In this document: piece by piece, positions 1 through 8,797 of the stretch
Numbering within the stretch: the stretch's first letter is position 1
Layout: every line of letters starts with the position of its first letter
Assembly: GCA_000733415.1 (NCBI GenBank)
Contig: KL662192.1
Span: 817,569-881,568 of the forward strand
Direction: 5' to 3'
DNA length: 64,000 nt
Source: [Leptolyngbya] sp. JSC-1
GTDB taxonomy: Bacteria > Cyanobacteriota > Cyanobacteriia > Elainellales > Elainellaceae
Made by a program: the position numbers and the translations under genes
Notes under the pieces: generated by a model
Databases searched by the model: none
Seen by the model: only the letters and a program-made list of their open reading frames with translations
Told to the model about the DNA's origin: nothing

Positions 1-1999
1 TTTGGGTGAAGGGTTCAAAGATGGCTTCTAGTTCATCCGCCGCAATACCGGGGCCGGTGTCCTCCACTTCAAAATGGATTGTGATTGGTTGAATGTCGCC
101 CGGTTGTTGATTTATTGTTTGTTGGCTATCAAAATCTGAAGATGCTACTTCACTGGCTGTGCCTAATTTATAACTGTGATTAACTGTTGCTCGGACTATG
201 ACATGTCCGGTTTCAGTAAATTTAATCGCGTTACTCAGCAGATTGATCAAAACCTGCCGCAGCTTGCTTTCGTCTGCTTTGATAGACAGAGGTAGGTCAG
301 AACTAGATTCAAAAATCAGCTGTAGATGTTTAGATTCGGCCCTCAGTCTAAACATTTCTTTCAACGTATTCAAAAAGCTTCGTAAATCAAAGCAATTTTG
401 GTTCAGAGTAATGCGTCTAGCTTCGATTTTTGACATCTCCAGCACATCATTAATCATTTCTAGTAGGTGTTCACCGCTGTGACTGATGATGTGCAAGTTT
501 TCCTGCTGTCTGGTAGTGAGAAGCGGATCGCGGCTCATGATTTGGGTAAAGCCAAGAATCGCGTTCAGCGGTGTGCGCAGCTCGTGGCTCATGTTAGCCA
601 AAAATTCACTTTTGGCCTGGTTGGCGGCATCGGCTGCTTCCTTTGCCGTCTTTAGCTCGGCGGTTCTTTGTTCGACGCGATTCTCCAGTTCCGCGTTGGT
701 GCGTTCCAGGGCAGTAAAAGAGGCTTGGAGCTGTCCGGCCATTTGGTTGAAGGACTGGGATAAACCCGCTAGTTCGTCAATTCCTTCCCCATCAACCCGT
801 TGATTGAATTCACCGCTGGCAATGGCTCTGGACGATTCTCGCAGGCGACGAATCGGCTGGCTGATCCAGCGAGAGGTGAGAATTCCTAATCCGATGGCCA
901 CCCCAAGCGCCGTCAAGCATAACAGGATCGTGGTGCGAGTGTTGGCATTGATTTGGGCCATAAAATCGGACTCCGGCACAGCCACGACAATCAGCCAATC
1001 TAAGCCTCGGCCATCGCTCAAGGGCGTCACCTGCAGAAATTGTCTGGCTCCGTCAATTTCGAAATCGAGTTGATGCGATTGATTGATCTGGCGAAAATCT
1101 CCAAACTGATTCAGCAGAGCTTGCGCAGCCTGTCGAGTCAGTAAATTCTGGCTGGCTGTGGCTGGAATCCGCTGGGTACTGTTGCCAGTTTGAATAAAGG
1201 CCGGATCGGTGGTGGAGGTACTGACGAGATCGCCGGTTCGCTCCATGATGAATACCTGTCCAGTTTTACCCACTTGAAAGCTGCGCAGAAATTCATTCAC
1301 CTGCTCGCCACAGAGAAAGGCCGTACCCAAGACGCCCTGAAACTTGCCTTGGTTGTCGTACATGGGTTCAGCCGCGCTCAGGGCCAGACCGCCATCGGCT
1401 GAGACGTAGATTGGACTCCAGACTGGTTTTCCAGCCGCTATCGCCCCTTTATACCAAGGGCGCACCCGCGTATCGAGTTTAGGGCCAATTTGGGGTGGTT
1501 GCTTGCGCCGACCCTGCTCATCGGTGGGATAGTAGTAAACCTCGCCAGTCGGTTGAGGTTGGTAAATCACATCGATTTGATGCTTGCCATCGGGTAGGCG
1601 TCTAGCGCCAATGTATTCTCCTGCGGGTGTGCCAATGAAGGTGTGAGTCACTTGAGGAAAGGTTTTGATCTGTCGCCAAAAGTAGCGTTCGCGGCTGGGC
1701 AGATCCGATAAATCTAACTGACCGAGGCTGAGAGCATTGGCATTCAGTTGGTTGATCAGGTGGGGAACCTCCATGCCGGTTTGCAAACGTTCCTGCACCC
1801 GCGTTGCCACTTCGTTGCGCAGTTGGGCCGCTACCGTGTTGACTGCCTCCCGTCCGTTACGCAAAGACAGCCAGCCGGTCAATCCCACTGTGGCAAAAAT
1901 TTGCAGAACAAAGGGCACAACTAGCACCCAACGCAGCGGCAGTTTGTAGGTAGACTTGGCAGCCGGATGGCCAACAGGGAAATCAAGCGCTTTTGTCAT
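1..1999 (-). CDS. Hybrid-type sensor histidine kinase, C-terminus cut by window edge
   Basis: An open minus-strand frame runs from ATG at 1999 to the window edge without a stop, about 666 codons. The N-terminus has a membrane segment (residues about 22-46), then a long periplasmic region of dCache type that includes a VRPWYKGAI stretch. A second membrane segment, a HAMP domain and a coiled coil follow. The H-box is MSHELRTPLNAILGF, translated from about 550-590. The frame then reads into the HATPase domain (DTGPGIAADELEAIFEPFTQ) at the edge. It should be a membrane kinase that senses a small ligand and autophosphorylates on the H-box histidine. Receiver domains or a cognate regulator may lie outside the window. 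The ligand cannot be inferred. Confidence 0.93.
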   Translation of the reverse strand, partial: MTKALDFPVGHPAAKSTYKLPLRWVLVVPFVLQIFATVGLTGWLSLRNGREAVNTVAAQLRNEVATRVQERLQTGMEVPHLINQLNANALSLGQLDLSDLPSRERYFWRQIKTFPQVTHTFIGTPAGEYIGARRLPDGKHQIDVIYQPQPTGEVYYYPTDEQGRRKQPPQIGPKLDTRVRPWYKGAIAAGKPVWSPIYVSADGGLALSAAEPMYDNQGKFQGVLGTAFLCGEQVNEFLRSFQVGKTGQVFIMERTGDLVSTSTTDPAFIQTGNSTQRIPATASQNLLTRQAAQALLNQFGDFRQINQSHQLDFEIDGARQFLQVTPLSDGRGLDWLIVVAVPESDFMAQINANTRTTILLCLTALGVAIGLGILTSRWISQPIRRLRESSRAIASGEFNQRVDGEGIDELAGLSQSFNQMAGQLQASFTALERTNAELENRVEQRTAELKTAKEAADAANQAKSEFLANMSHELRTPLNAILGFTQIMSRDPLLTTRQQENLHIISHSGEHLLEMINDVLEMSKIEARRITLNQNCFDLRSFLNTLKEMFRLRAESKHLQLIFESSSDLPLSIKADESKLRQVLINLLSNAIKFTETGHVIVRATVNHSYKLGTASEVASSDFDSQQTINQQPGDIQPITIHFEVEDTGPGIAADELEAIFEPFTQ

Positions 2000-2049
2000 T
2001 TGATCTTCGACCTTTGTGATCTGTGGAACAGTGTCATAACCCAGATGAT

Positions 2050-2481
2050 TTATTCTGGATCAGAACGCCATGCTAGGCGAAATCCTGTTGCCTCTGGTGT
2101 ATATTCGGCGTTCATTGCCGCGTGAAATTTTTCAGTGGTGCGATCAAGAACGTTCTTGGGAATGGCTTGCCAATCAGCAAAACTATTCCAGTGAATCACT
2201 ATTACTAACTCATCGGGGCGGTCTGGATTCGTCCAGATTTCTTTGGTTTGAAACCCTGGATAGCTGGACAAAACAGGCGTCCAAATCGCCGCGTCTTGTG
2301 CAATGAAGTCAGGCTGCTGCGCAGCTGGAACTTGAAATTTCAACCATTCTACGGCTGGCAATTCGGCTGAGGTCAGCGTTTGGGCGGTGGCTATTGGGGT
2401 AAATGTCAGAACTGCCAATCCTACCATCAGCGATAATGCGAACGGAATTACCAGGCTGAATTTTTGTTTGAGTTGATTCAT
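2050..2481 (-). CDS. Secreted TIGR03792-family protein
   Basis: This is a 143-residue protein with a clear signal peptide (Lys-rich start, hydrophobic core, cleavage probably after ATAQ). The mature part contains VEWLKFQVP, a DAAIWTPVLSSYPGF stretch and NPDRPDELVIVIHW. These resemble the uncharacterised cyanobacterial TIGR03792 family, which has a dimeric alpha-beta barrel look. The ATG at 2481 is preferred over the upstream GTG at 2490 because an AGGA Shine-Dalgarno lies 5 nt before it. The gene stands alone between the kinase and an NB-ARC gene. Its function is unknown. Export to the periplasm is inferred from the signal peptide. Confidence 0.85.
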   Translation of the reverse strand: MNQLKQKFSLVIPFALSLMVGLAVLTFTPIATAQTLTSAELPAVEWLKFQVPAAQQPDFIAQDAAIWTPVLSSYPGFQTKEIWTNPDRPDELVIVIHWNSFADWQAIPKNVLDRTTEKFHAAMNAEYTPEATGFRLAWRSDPE

Positions 2482-2791
2482 TATCCTCACTCTGATTCAA
2501 TCAGAGAAAATCATTAGTTTAGAGGCTAAGCCTTCCTGAGGAGGAAATCAAGCCCGGGTGTGCCAATGAATCAGCCGCACGAAATCTCACGGTCTTATGC
2601 GTACAAGTGCGAAACAGCTAATTTGAGTAGAGGATTCTAGCCCTCAGCCAACGGAACTACGCCAACCAGTAACGAAAACGGTGGATGTACACTAGGAATG
2701 GTAGGGGGGCAGTTTGAGTAGCCTTCAGCAGCTTGACAGCAATTTCTTTAACGATCCATCAAGCTGCCTGTAGGGTAAATGGCTTGTTAAC
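2482..2791. other. Intergenic stretch, no gene seen
   Basis: The stretch separates the TIGR03792 gene from the end of the NB-ARC gene. No reading frame with family resemblance, no WD40 remnant and no clear terminator was seen. It should contain the promoter of the secreted protein. Confidence 0.5.
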
Positions 2792-4345
2792 CTAATTGAG
2801 CGAGGATTCTCTGTTTAGCTCAGAATGAGAAGATTGTCTGATACTAAACATTGTTATTTCTTCAGGTGCATCTGATTGCTCATTGAGTATGTTCATGTCA
2901 TTTAAGTTAGTTGTAGTGGGAAAATGCCTGCTAAATGGCCAGCTAATTTGTTGAATTAGTAAATTTGTCGTATACTTCAGCGTCACTGTTTGTTGACCAG
3001 TGTGAATACAGCTCGACGCGGTGGTGATTTCAATTAGAGCACATCGTTGGAGTTTAGCAATGGCCTGCATCAGTTCACTGGTTGAGATTGAATAGGCAAG
3101 TCCTTCCTGTAGCTCCTCCAAAGTAACTGGCTTTTGGTTGAGCGCTAACCAACTCAGCAGATCTTGGGGTATTCTGCCAAGTCGGTTGAGGTGCGATTCC
3201 AATAACTCCTGCACCTCTTCGATCAGGAAGGGGCTGTGGTCAAGCAGAGTCAGAAAAGCTGTAATACTGCTGCCAAACAGATTGCGAATTGTCGATACAA
3301 CTAGGTTTAGCGCTAGGGGATTACCTGCATAGCGCTCGGTTAGGGCCGCCCACTCGCTTGCTGCGCCGATCAGATTGCCCTTGGCTTGAGCGAGTTGCTG
3401 AACCGCGGTTGGGGATAGTCCACCCAGATGCAGGCAGCGAACGGGAAAGGCTTCGCCCTCAAGCCTGGATAGCTGGTGTGGGTATTCTCTAGAGGTAAAC
3501 AGAACACAGCTTCTGTGATTCGCTTCGCCTAGTTTAGTTAGTAGCTGCATATATTCAGCCTGATATTCTACATTTTCTAACTGACTCCTATCATCTGTCG
3601 TTATCTGACTCGGCAAAATGGTTTCTACTCCGTCCAGTATAATTAAACAGCGGTGGGCGCGTAGGTATTTAATCAGGACTTGGCTGTCTGGCTTCTCGCT
3701 CTGATTGCTCTGATTGCTCTGATTGCTCTGATTGCTCTGATTGAATTGTTGTCCTAATAGGGTTTGGAGCAGTTCGGTGAGGAGTTGACCGGGTGATAGA
3801 GTGGAGCTGAGACTGCGCCAGATTACAAATTCAAACTCATCTCGATGTAATTGGCTATACTGAGCGGCTAAAGCCGTTTTGCCGATTCCACCCAGCCCCA
3901 GTAGTCCGACCAAACGACAGCGATCCGATCCAATCCAGTTCTCAAGGGTTCGCAACTCGCCAGTGCGGCCACAAAAGAACGCTGGTTCTGGAACTTCTTC
4001 CCAAATTGGACATGTAGGTCTGTCGCAGTGCGGTTCTATGTAGGAGCCTACTTCCTGACTCGAGTTAGTGGAGTTTGGCGCAGTACGGTCAGTAGTCTGA
4101 CGATGCGATGGATCGTTGGCCGGATGCGGTTCTGCTACTGTTTGCCAATCTACCCCGACCGCTTCGCAGATGGCGATAAACATCTCGCTACGGATTGCCT
4201 GACCAGCCCAAAAGCGACTCAGCGTTGCTCTTGATGTAAATGCCTGACTGCACCAAACTTCAGCCGTTTTGTTCCACCGTTTCTTGCGCCTAGCTTGGTC
4301 CACGAGGCCGAGTCCGCCTGGAGATGCCTTAATAGAGTCGATCAT
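2792..4345 (-). CDS. NB-ARC (STAND) ATPase with N-terminal HTH-like domain, no repeat sensor
   Basis: This is a 517-residue protein. Residues 1-80 resemble the helical N-terminal domain seen on cyanobacterial NB-ARC proteins (TSRATLSRFWAGQAI, then AICEAVGVDW). A P-loop GLGGIGKTALAA follows near residue 150, then the Walker B-like CLIILDGVE and GNPLALNLV, the usual GxP motif of NB-ARC. STAND proteins act as nucleotide-dependent switches. Cyanobacterial relatives usually carry long WD40 or TPR repeats after the ATPase. Here the protein ends after a winged-helix-like region and a poorly conserved tail, and I see no repeat remnant downstream. It may be a truncated or naturally short form. Residues about 203-217 are a Gln-Ser-Asn repeat. 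Confidence 0.85.
   Translation of the reverse strand: MIDSIKASPGGLGLVDQARRKKRWNKTAEVWCSQAFTSRATLSRFWAGQAIRSEMFIAICEAVGVDWQTVAEPHPANDPSHRQTTDRTAPNSTNSSQEVGSYIEPHCDRPTCPIWEEVPEPAFFCGRTGELRTLENWIGSDRCRLVGLLGLGGIGKTALAAQYSQLHRDEFEFVIWRSLSSTLSPGQLLTELLQTLLGQQFNQSNQSNQSNQSNQSEKPDSQVLIKYLRAHRCLIILDGVETILPSQITTDDRSQLENVEYQAEYMQLLTKLGEANHRSCVLFTSREYPHQLSRLEGEAFPVRCLHLGGLSPTAVQQLAQAKGNLIGAASEWAALTERYAGNPLALNLVVSTIRNLFGSSITAFLTLLDHSPFLIEEVQELLESHLNRLGRIPQDLLSWLALNQKPVTLEELQEGLAYSISTSELMQAIAKLQRCALIEITTASSCIHTGQQTVTLKYTTNLLIQQISWPFSRHFPTTTNLNDMNILNEQSDAPEEITMFSIRQSSHSELNRESSLN
3701..3745 (-). repeat. 9-bp tandem repeat inside the NB-ARC gene
   Basis: The unit CTGATTGCT occurs four times in a row from 3701 to 3736, followed by a divergent fifth copy. 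On the coding strand it encodes repeated Asn-Gln-Ser within the NB-ARC domain, between two conserved blocks. Being a multiple of three, it can change length without breaking the frame. Confidence 0.9.
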
Positions 4346-4745
4346 ACTTCCCTCATTGGATAGATAGCACTTGGTTAGTCTGTGCTATCCATACTGGCTG
4401 GTTGACCTAAGCAGGGTTGGGGAAAAAACTGAGAAAGCGCTGAGAAAAACCTAAAGAATTGCTGAAATTGATGTGCGAATTTATACATGCATAATGAATG
4501 GAAAAATAGCTATGACTCTATGTCTATTCATCTGAACTATAGCTGTCGCCACGACAGTTAGGACAGAGATATTGTTGTGGGTACGCTTCGCGCCCAGAAC
4601 AATGTCCTATCTCTTCTGGCAACACTATATCTATCGAGCTGAAATATCAATTAAACCTGCGGTATGGTGAACGAACCGGGGTCCTACCAAACCGCATCGG
4701 ATGGAATTTGATTCAAAACGATGTCGCGGAATCAAGATTGCAGCT
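4346..4745. other. Intergenic region with an imperfect inverted repeat
   Basis: No gene was seen. An imperfect hairpin lies at 4561-4608, pairing GGACA, ATTGTT and GGG on the left with CCC, AACAAT and TGTCC on the right, around a loop containing GCTTCGCG. This could be a small repetitive element or a terminator for the patatin gene, whose end is 4746, but no T-run follows. The NB-ARC promoter should lie near 4346-4450. Confidence 0.45.
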
Positions 4746-5774
4746 TTAACATGCCGATCGCACGGCAACAGGCCAAAGCGAAATGGGCCGTTCCGTCCGC
4801 TGTTGAGACTGGGTCAAAAGTTGGGCAAGGGCATCGAGTTTGGCTTTACCAATTCCGCTGATATAAGTCTCTGCCGCGTCTGCTAAGAGGTTTAAATGAG
4901 CTGGATCCGTATCGTCTACTTTGTCCTCGACTGCGAGCGTGGTTTGAAAGCGAAAGTAATGATTGGCAGCCAGCATTTGTTCGGCGAGAGAGTCAGTCAG
5001 ATCTGCAGGACCATCCACCAGAGCATGGACTAGCGGTACTGCCGATGCTAACGCTCTCAAACGGCGGGCCTGTGCCGCAGACACCTCAGGTTTCAACCGT
5101 CCAACCCCAAAAGAGGCGACCACAATCTGATCGAGATTGAGCGGTTGGGTAGAGTGTTGATTTGCCTGTTGATTTGCCTTGAAAATTGCTGCAATGGCGC
5201 TCATAGTAGGATTTTTGGCAGCAAATGCACCATCAATGCAGGGAATGGCTTGCCCCTGAAGAGAGACGGTATGGGGCGGGAAATAGGCCGGAATTGCAGT
5301 AGAGGCCCGACAAACTTCCCAAACTAGCAAGTTGGCGTGAGCCAAATCGGTACTGTGAAACAGTAGGGGCGTGCGATTCAGCATGTCGTAGCTGGTTGCT
5401 AACGTGGGTTTCACAAGCTCACCGAAGCGCATTCCGCCAAACATCTGCTGCAGAAATGTGCTCATCGCGGTTCCGTCATAAATTGGATGTCGATAGGGAT
5501 CCCGAAACAACCAACTCAACGGTTGCCAGATGCTGGTCTTGGGGGAGGGAAACATGAGTTGGGCATCGTGGAGCAGCAGATTCACTAGGGTTTGGGTATC
5601 GATGCCGGCGGCTAAACCACAGGCAATAATACTGCCGCTAGAGGTGCCAGAAATTAAGTCGAAATAGGTTTGAATGGGTTGGCTCAACTGCTGCTGGAGG
5701 TGGTGGAGCCAGATGGCAGAAATCAGCCCCCGCACGCCTCCCCCATCGACAGTCAGAATACGATAGTGTTTCAT
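4746..5774 (-). CDS. Patatin-like phospholipase
   Basis: This is a 342-residue protein with all patatin signatures: the oxyanion loop DGGGVRG at residues 10-16, the nucleophile elbow GTSSG with Ser45, and the catalytic DGA with Asp181. Patatins hydrolyse acyl groups from phospholipids or galactolipids using a Ser-Asp dyad. No signal peptide is visible, so it probably acts on the cytoplasmic face. Its ATG at 5774 overlaps the stop of the ferritin-like gene (ATGA, 5771-5774), so the two are translationally coupled. With the beta-oxidation operon 4 kb away, a role in releasing fatty acids is plausible but inferred. Confidence 0.92.
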   Translation of the reverse strand: MKHYRILTVDGGGVRGLISAIWLHHLQQQLSQPIQTYFDLISGTSSGSIIACGLAAGIDTQTLVNLLLHDAQLMFPSPKTSIWQPLSWLFRDPYRHPIYDGTAMSTFLQQMFGGMRFGELVKPTLATSYDMLNRTPLLFHSTDLAHANLLVWEVCRASTAIPAYFPPHTVSLQGQAIPCIDGAFAAKNPTMSAIAAIFKANQQANQHSTQPLNLDQIVVASFGVGRLKPEVSAAQARRLRALASAVPLVHALVDGPADLTDSLAEQMLAANHYFRFQTTLAVEDKVDDTDPAHLNLLADAAETYISGIGKAKLDALAQLLTQSQQRTERPISLWPVAVRSAC

Positions 5775-6646
5775 GATGCCCCCCAGATCAGCGTAGGCAG
5801 AAGTTTGAAAAATTCCTGGGGGTTTTGCTGCAATGCTTGCCGAATGTAGTAGATGCGGGTCATTTGCAGATCAGGAGCGAGCACAGTGCGAGGCAGCCGA
5901 GTGACAAAATACTGAATTCCCGTCCACAGCGGCATGGTTCTAGCAATCGAGACTAAGTCTTGAACTCGCCGCCATTCGGCCCCAACGGTTAGATCCAGCG
6001 TGGCTTTGTAGGCGGCTTGTTCGATTAAGCTATATCGCAATTTGGCAACTTCTACTTGGCGACGATGGGCAGGACTTTGAGCCGCGATGTGAGCCAACCA
6101 GCGATTGCCCCAGTGAATATGTTCCACTTCCTCAACCCAAATCCGCTCGATCGTCTGGCAAATTTTGCTCACCTCTGCGGTTTGGGGCTGCTGTTTCAGC
6201 ACATAAATGTGAGCGGCAAAATTTTCACAACCGCGTTTTTCGCTGGCATTGATAGCCGCTAAGGACGCAATTACAAAATCCTCGTGGTGGTGAGGCTGCT
6301 TTACCTGTGGATCGAGCAAATGATTGAATTCGCTCAGGTAGGACAGTCGGGGTGGATTCTCGACGCTGAAGTCTAGTTCAACTAATAGCTCGGTTAACCA
6401 TGCGGCATGTCTCGCTTCCTCAGCCAAATGCTGGGCGAGATCCCGCACTAGCTCTGGCGGTTGTCCATCGAGTTGCTGAATCAGGGTTGCTAGCTCTGTG
6501 CAGCTCGCTGCCTCGTTGAACCGATATTGGTTGAGCGTCACTGCGTGGGCATCTGGATCGGGCACAATTAAGCGTAAAAATTCGCGTGCATTTACCCTTC
6601 TGTGGGATCGACGATAAGCTTCCAGTAACTCTACTACGGCTTTCAT
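5771..6646 (-). CDS. Ferritin-like di-iron domain protein
   Basis: This is a 291-residue, mostly helical protein with repeated metal-ligand patterns. NEAASCTELATL and LAEEARHAAW provide an E then ExxRH pair, and CENFAAHIY and VEEVEHIHWGN give a second E then ExxEH pair. This is the arrangement of a ferritin-like four-helix di-iron centre. The C-terminal third has no recognisable motif. It is the first gene of a two-gene operon with a patatin that starts inside its stop codon. Coupling to a lipase suggests a role in lipid oxidation, oxygen-dependent modification or protection, but no substrate is known. The start at 6646 is conserved-looking and leaves a short leader. Confidence 0.75.
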   Translation of the reverse strand: MKAVVELLEAYRRSHRRVNAREFLRLIVPDPDAHAVTLNQYRFNEAASCTELATLIQQLDGQPPELVRDLAQHLAEEARHAAWLTELLVELDFSVENPPRLSYLSEFNHLLDPQVKQPHHHEDFVIASLAAINASEKRGCENFAAHIYVLKQQPQTAEVSKICQTIERIWVEEVEHIHWGNRWLAHIAAQSPAHRRQVEVAKLRYSLIEQAAYKATLDLTVGAEWRRVQDLVSIARTMPLWTGIQYFVTRLPRTVLAPDLQMTRIYYIRQALQQNPQEFFKLLPTLIWGAS

Positions 6647-6762
6647 CGGTTAGCTCCTGTTGTTTCAAGTGTTTTTGCGACATTTACAGTAGATTGCTGT
6701 AGCATCTCCTGCTGTTACTGACTATCGCTGCTCTGGAGAACCGAAACTTCTCAGCTTTGTCT

Positions 6763-6801
6763 CTGAAACATCTGAAACAGCATTTGAAACACCTGAAACA
6801 A
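6763..6801 (-). promoter_or_regulatory. Repeated TGTTTC boxes upstream of the ferritin-like/patatin pair
   Basis: Four near-identical 9-mers of the form CTGAAACAN (plus strand) lie at 6763, 6772, 6784 and 6793, spaced 9, 12 and 9 bp. They sit about 117-155 bp upstream of the ferritin-like ATG at 6646. A further TGTTTC lies at 6661. The regular spacing suggests a regulator-binding array or a recent tandem duplication. The regulator is unknown. Confidence 0.4.
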
Positions 6802-6960
6802 ACCAGTGGTTCACACTGAGAAATTTTGTTGTTTTGGCTCAGGCAAACTAATAGTCATGCCAGCCAATCGAAAGAGCGATTTGATCGAGCGCTACCGCTA
6901 GCTCCGGCACAACTCCTCGAACTGCAAAGCAGTGCTTCTCGAGGCACAAAGGTTGCTAGT

Positions 6961-7949
6961 TCAATACTCCGGACAGAATTAAGCGGCTATGATGCCGTAG
7001 GAACGGAGGTTTTCATAGTTGGGATGGGATTTAATCAAAGATGGGTCTAACTCTAACTGGCAAATCAATCGTTCCAGTAGGTGGTCATTGAGGGCGAAGC
7101 GCTTATAGCTTGCCATCGAAGCGGGTGCTGAAGGTTGTGCTGGTTCTGATTGGATATGGCGCAATTGCTCGTGATGTTTTGCCAGATTCAAAGCGCTCAG
7201 AGCAGCATTGAAATGGAAGTCCAACCTTTGACGGTCGCGGGTTTGAGCATCGCACAAACCTGTGAATTGCTTGGCATCCCTAAAAATGAATTCAATCTGG
7301 AATCTCGCCTGATAATACTTGACAATGCGCTTGGCATCCAGCTCAACATCAGTTGAAAAGAACAAGGCAACTCCCGTTTTACCCGCTTTACGAGTATCGA
7401 CCAGAGCGGCGATGCGAATTTGGCGCTTGAGCGAGACATGCCAAACCACAGCCGTGTAAAGGTTCAGTTGGGCTTCGAGTTGTTCAATAGGGCTGAAGCG
7501 ACCCCACTGTTGGAGGTTGACTATGCCATCATACTTGCGCGTGGCACCCCGTAATGTTTGTGCTCCGGTGTCAAGGTAGCGCATATCGGCATCATGACGG
7601 AGTTGGCCAATCAGGTGTAGGTTCAATGCAACAACCCCATCAACAAACTTTTTCTGGCTATAGAAGCCATCGAGACTCAAATACTTCAGTTGGGCTGGTA
7701 GATAGTTCGCTCTAGCGACTCAAGTTGGTGAAGTTGACTTTGCCAAACACCAGAAGAATCGTGGAAAACAGCGTCAGCAGAAACGTTTGTTGCGGTTTGC
7801 TAAATGTCCCATTTTGGCTAACAGGGCTTGTAAACTATTCTCCATCGCTACCTCTCTGGTGTTTGACTTGATATCTGCACCTTACAAAGGGAGGTAGCTT
7901 CTTGTCTAGATGCCTATTTTTTCTCTCCAAAAACTGTCCGAACTATTGA
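6961..7949 (-). mobile_element. Degenerate IS4-type insertion sequence with terminal inverted repeats
   Basis: The 20-bp ends at 6961-6980 and 7930-7949 are inverted repeats matching at 16 of 20 positions, with the shared core CGGACAG. They bracket an IS4-like transposase remnant on the minus strand. Total length is 989 bp, shorter than a complete copy because of an internal deletion. I could not identify a convincing target-site duplication. Confidence 0.8.
6979..7845 (-). pseudogene. IS4-family transposase, frameshifted and internally deleted
   Basis: The N-terminus begins at ATG 7845 with MENSLQALLAKMGH. It then needs a one-base shift to continue as SKPQQTFLLTLFSTIL and on to KVNFTNLSR. 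The next conserved part, LSLDGFYSQKKFVDGV, follows directly, so a segment of perhaps 100 codons is missing around 7680-7715. The remaining 233 codons contain the C-terminal IS4 signature: a YQARFQIEFIFRDAKQ region with the YREK-like Y...R...E pattern. The deletion removes at least the first catalytic Asp region, so the enzyme cannot be active. Confidence 0.85.
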
Positions 7950-8268
7950 TACTGGAGACCTTGTATTTAATGACCCCACTGCAGCTAACCGATAACCACT
8001 CGTCAGATGTTCAAATTCCGTCAAGCTTTCAGCCTTTGCTATATCGAGGCCAACCTTACCTGCGTCCTCGTTACTAAGCGATTGCATGACTAAGCGATTG
8101 CATGAAGCTATCTTGGTTAAACAGCTGTTTGAGTTAGTTGTTCCTACTGCAGGCGTTGGGGCAGCTCTTGGATGATGAGTTTTATCTGCAATCAACTGTG
8201 TTAATTGGGTTAATTAGACTCACTCATCTTTGCAGATCTGGCCCCAACCTCCATCAATCGACCTGGTG
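7950..8268. other. Intergenic stretch with a 16-bp tandem duplication
   Basis: No supported gene was seen between the IS remnant and osmC. A perfect 16-bp direct duplication (ACTAAGCGATTGCATG) lies at 8073-8088 and 8089-8104. A frame of about 93 codons on the minus strand crosses the IS end and shows no family resemblance. Confidence 0.5.
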
Positions 8269-8706
8269 TTATTTCAAAGATGCTTTGAGGTTGATTGTTA
8301 CGCTGCCACGTAGAGCATTGGAAACCGGGCAGATTTGTTCCGCTTCCTGGGCAATTTGATTGAATGTTTCAGCGTCAATGCCGGAGATGTCGCCCTGGGT
8401 TTCTAACTGCATGGTTGTAATTTTGAAGCCACCATTCTGGGATTCAATTGTACAGGTGGCCTGGGTTTGCACCTGCTGGGGCTGGTATCCTTTTTCGCTG
8501 AGGGTGAGAGTCAGTGCCATGCTGTAACAGGCGGCATGAGCAGCAGCAATGAGTTCTTCAGGGTTGGTCCCCGATTGATTTTCAAATCGAGTGGCAAAGC
8601 TGTAGGGGGTGTTGCTCAGCACACTGCTGGTAGCGCTAATTTGGCCTTGCCCTTCCTTTACAGTGCCGGTCCAGGTGGCGGATGCAGATCGATGTAGTGC
8701 AGTCAT
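8269..8706 (-). CDS. osmC: OsmC-family organic hydroperoxide reductase
   Basis: This is a 145-residue protein of typical OsmC length with both redox cysteines: Cys60 in AAHAACYSMAL and Cys126 in QICPVSNAL. It also has the conserved NPEELIAAAHA stretch. OsmC proteins reduce organic (including fatty-acid) hydroperoxides in the cytoplasm. Its nearness to lipid-degradation genes fits that role but may be chance. The gene is single, with a purine-rich AGGAGG-like leader before ATG 8706. Confidence 0.93.
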   Translation of the reverse strand: MTALHRSASATWTGTVKEGQGQISATSSVLSNTPYSFATRFENQSGTNPEELIAAAHAACYSMALTLTLSEKGYQPQQVQTQATCTIESQNGGFKITTMQLETQGDISGIDAETFNQIAQEAEQICPVSNALRGSVTINLKASLK

Positions 8707-8797
8707 ATTTCCTCCTGATTCTAAAACTTGTCATTTCATCATAGTTTGACAAAGGAATCTGACAAAAAAATCTGACAAAAGAGTCTGCCTAAAGGCA

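Noticed and set aside
3701..3745. Repeat read as a CRISPR-like array
   Set aside because: Units are 9 bp without spacers and lie inside a coding frame.
5771..6646. Ferritin-like/patatin pair read as an anti-phage system such as CBASS
   Set aside because: No nucleotidyltransferase or cyclic-nucleotide sensor domain is present next to the patatin.
6979..7680. The 233-codon transposase frame as a complete gene
   Set aside because: Upstream sequence continues the transposase N-terminus with a frameshift and a deletion, so this is only the C-terminal part of a dead gene.
7914..8195. Minus-strand frame of 93 codons right of the IS remnant
   Set aside because: It starts inside the IS end, has no family resemblance and crosses a 16-bp tandem duplication. 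It is better explained as chance.
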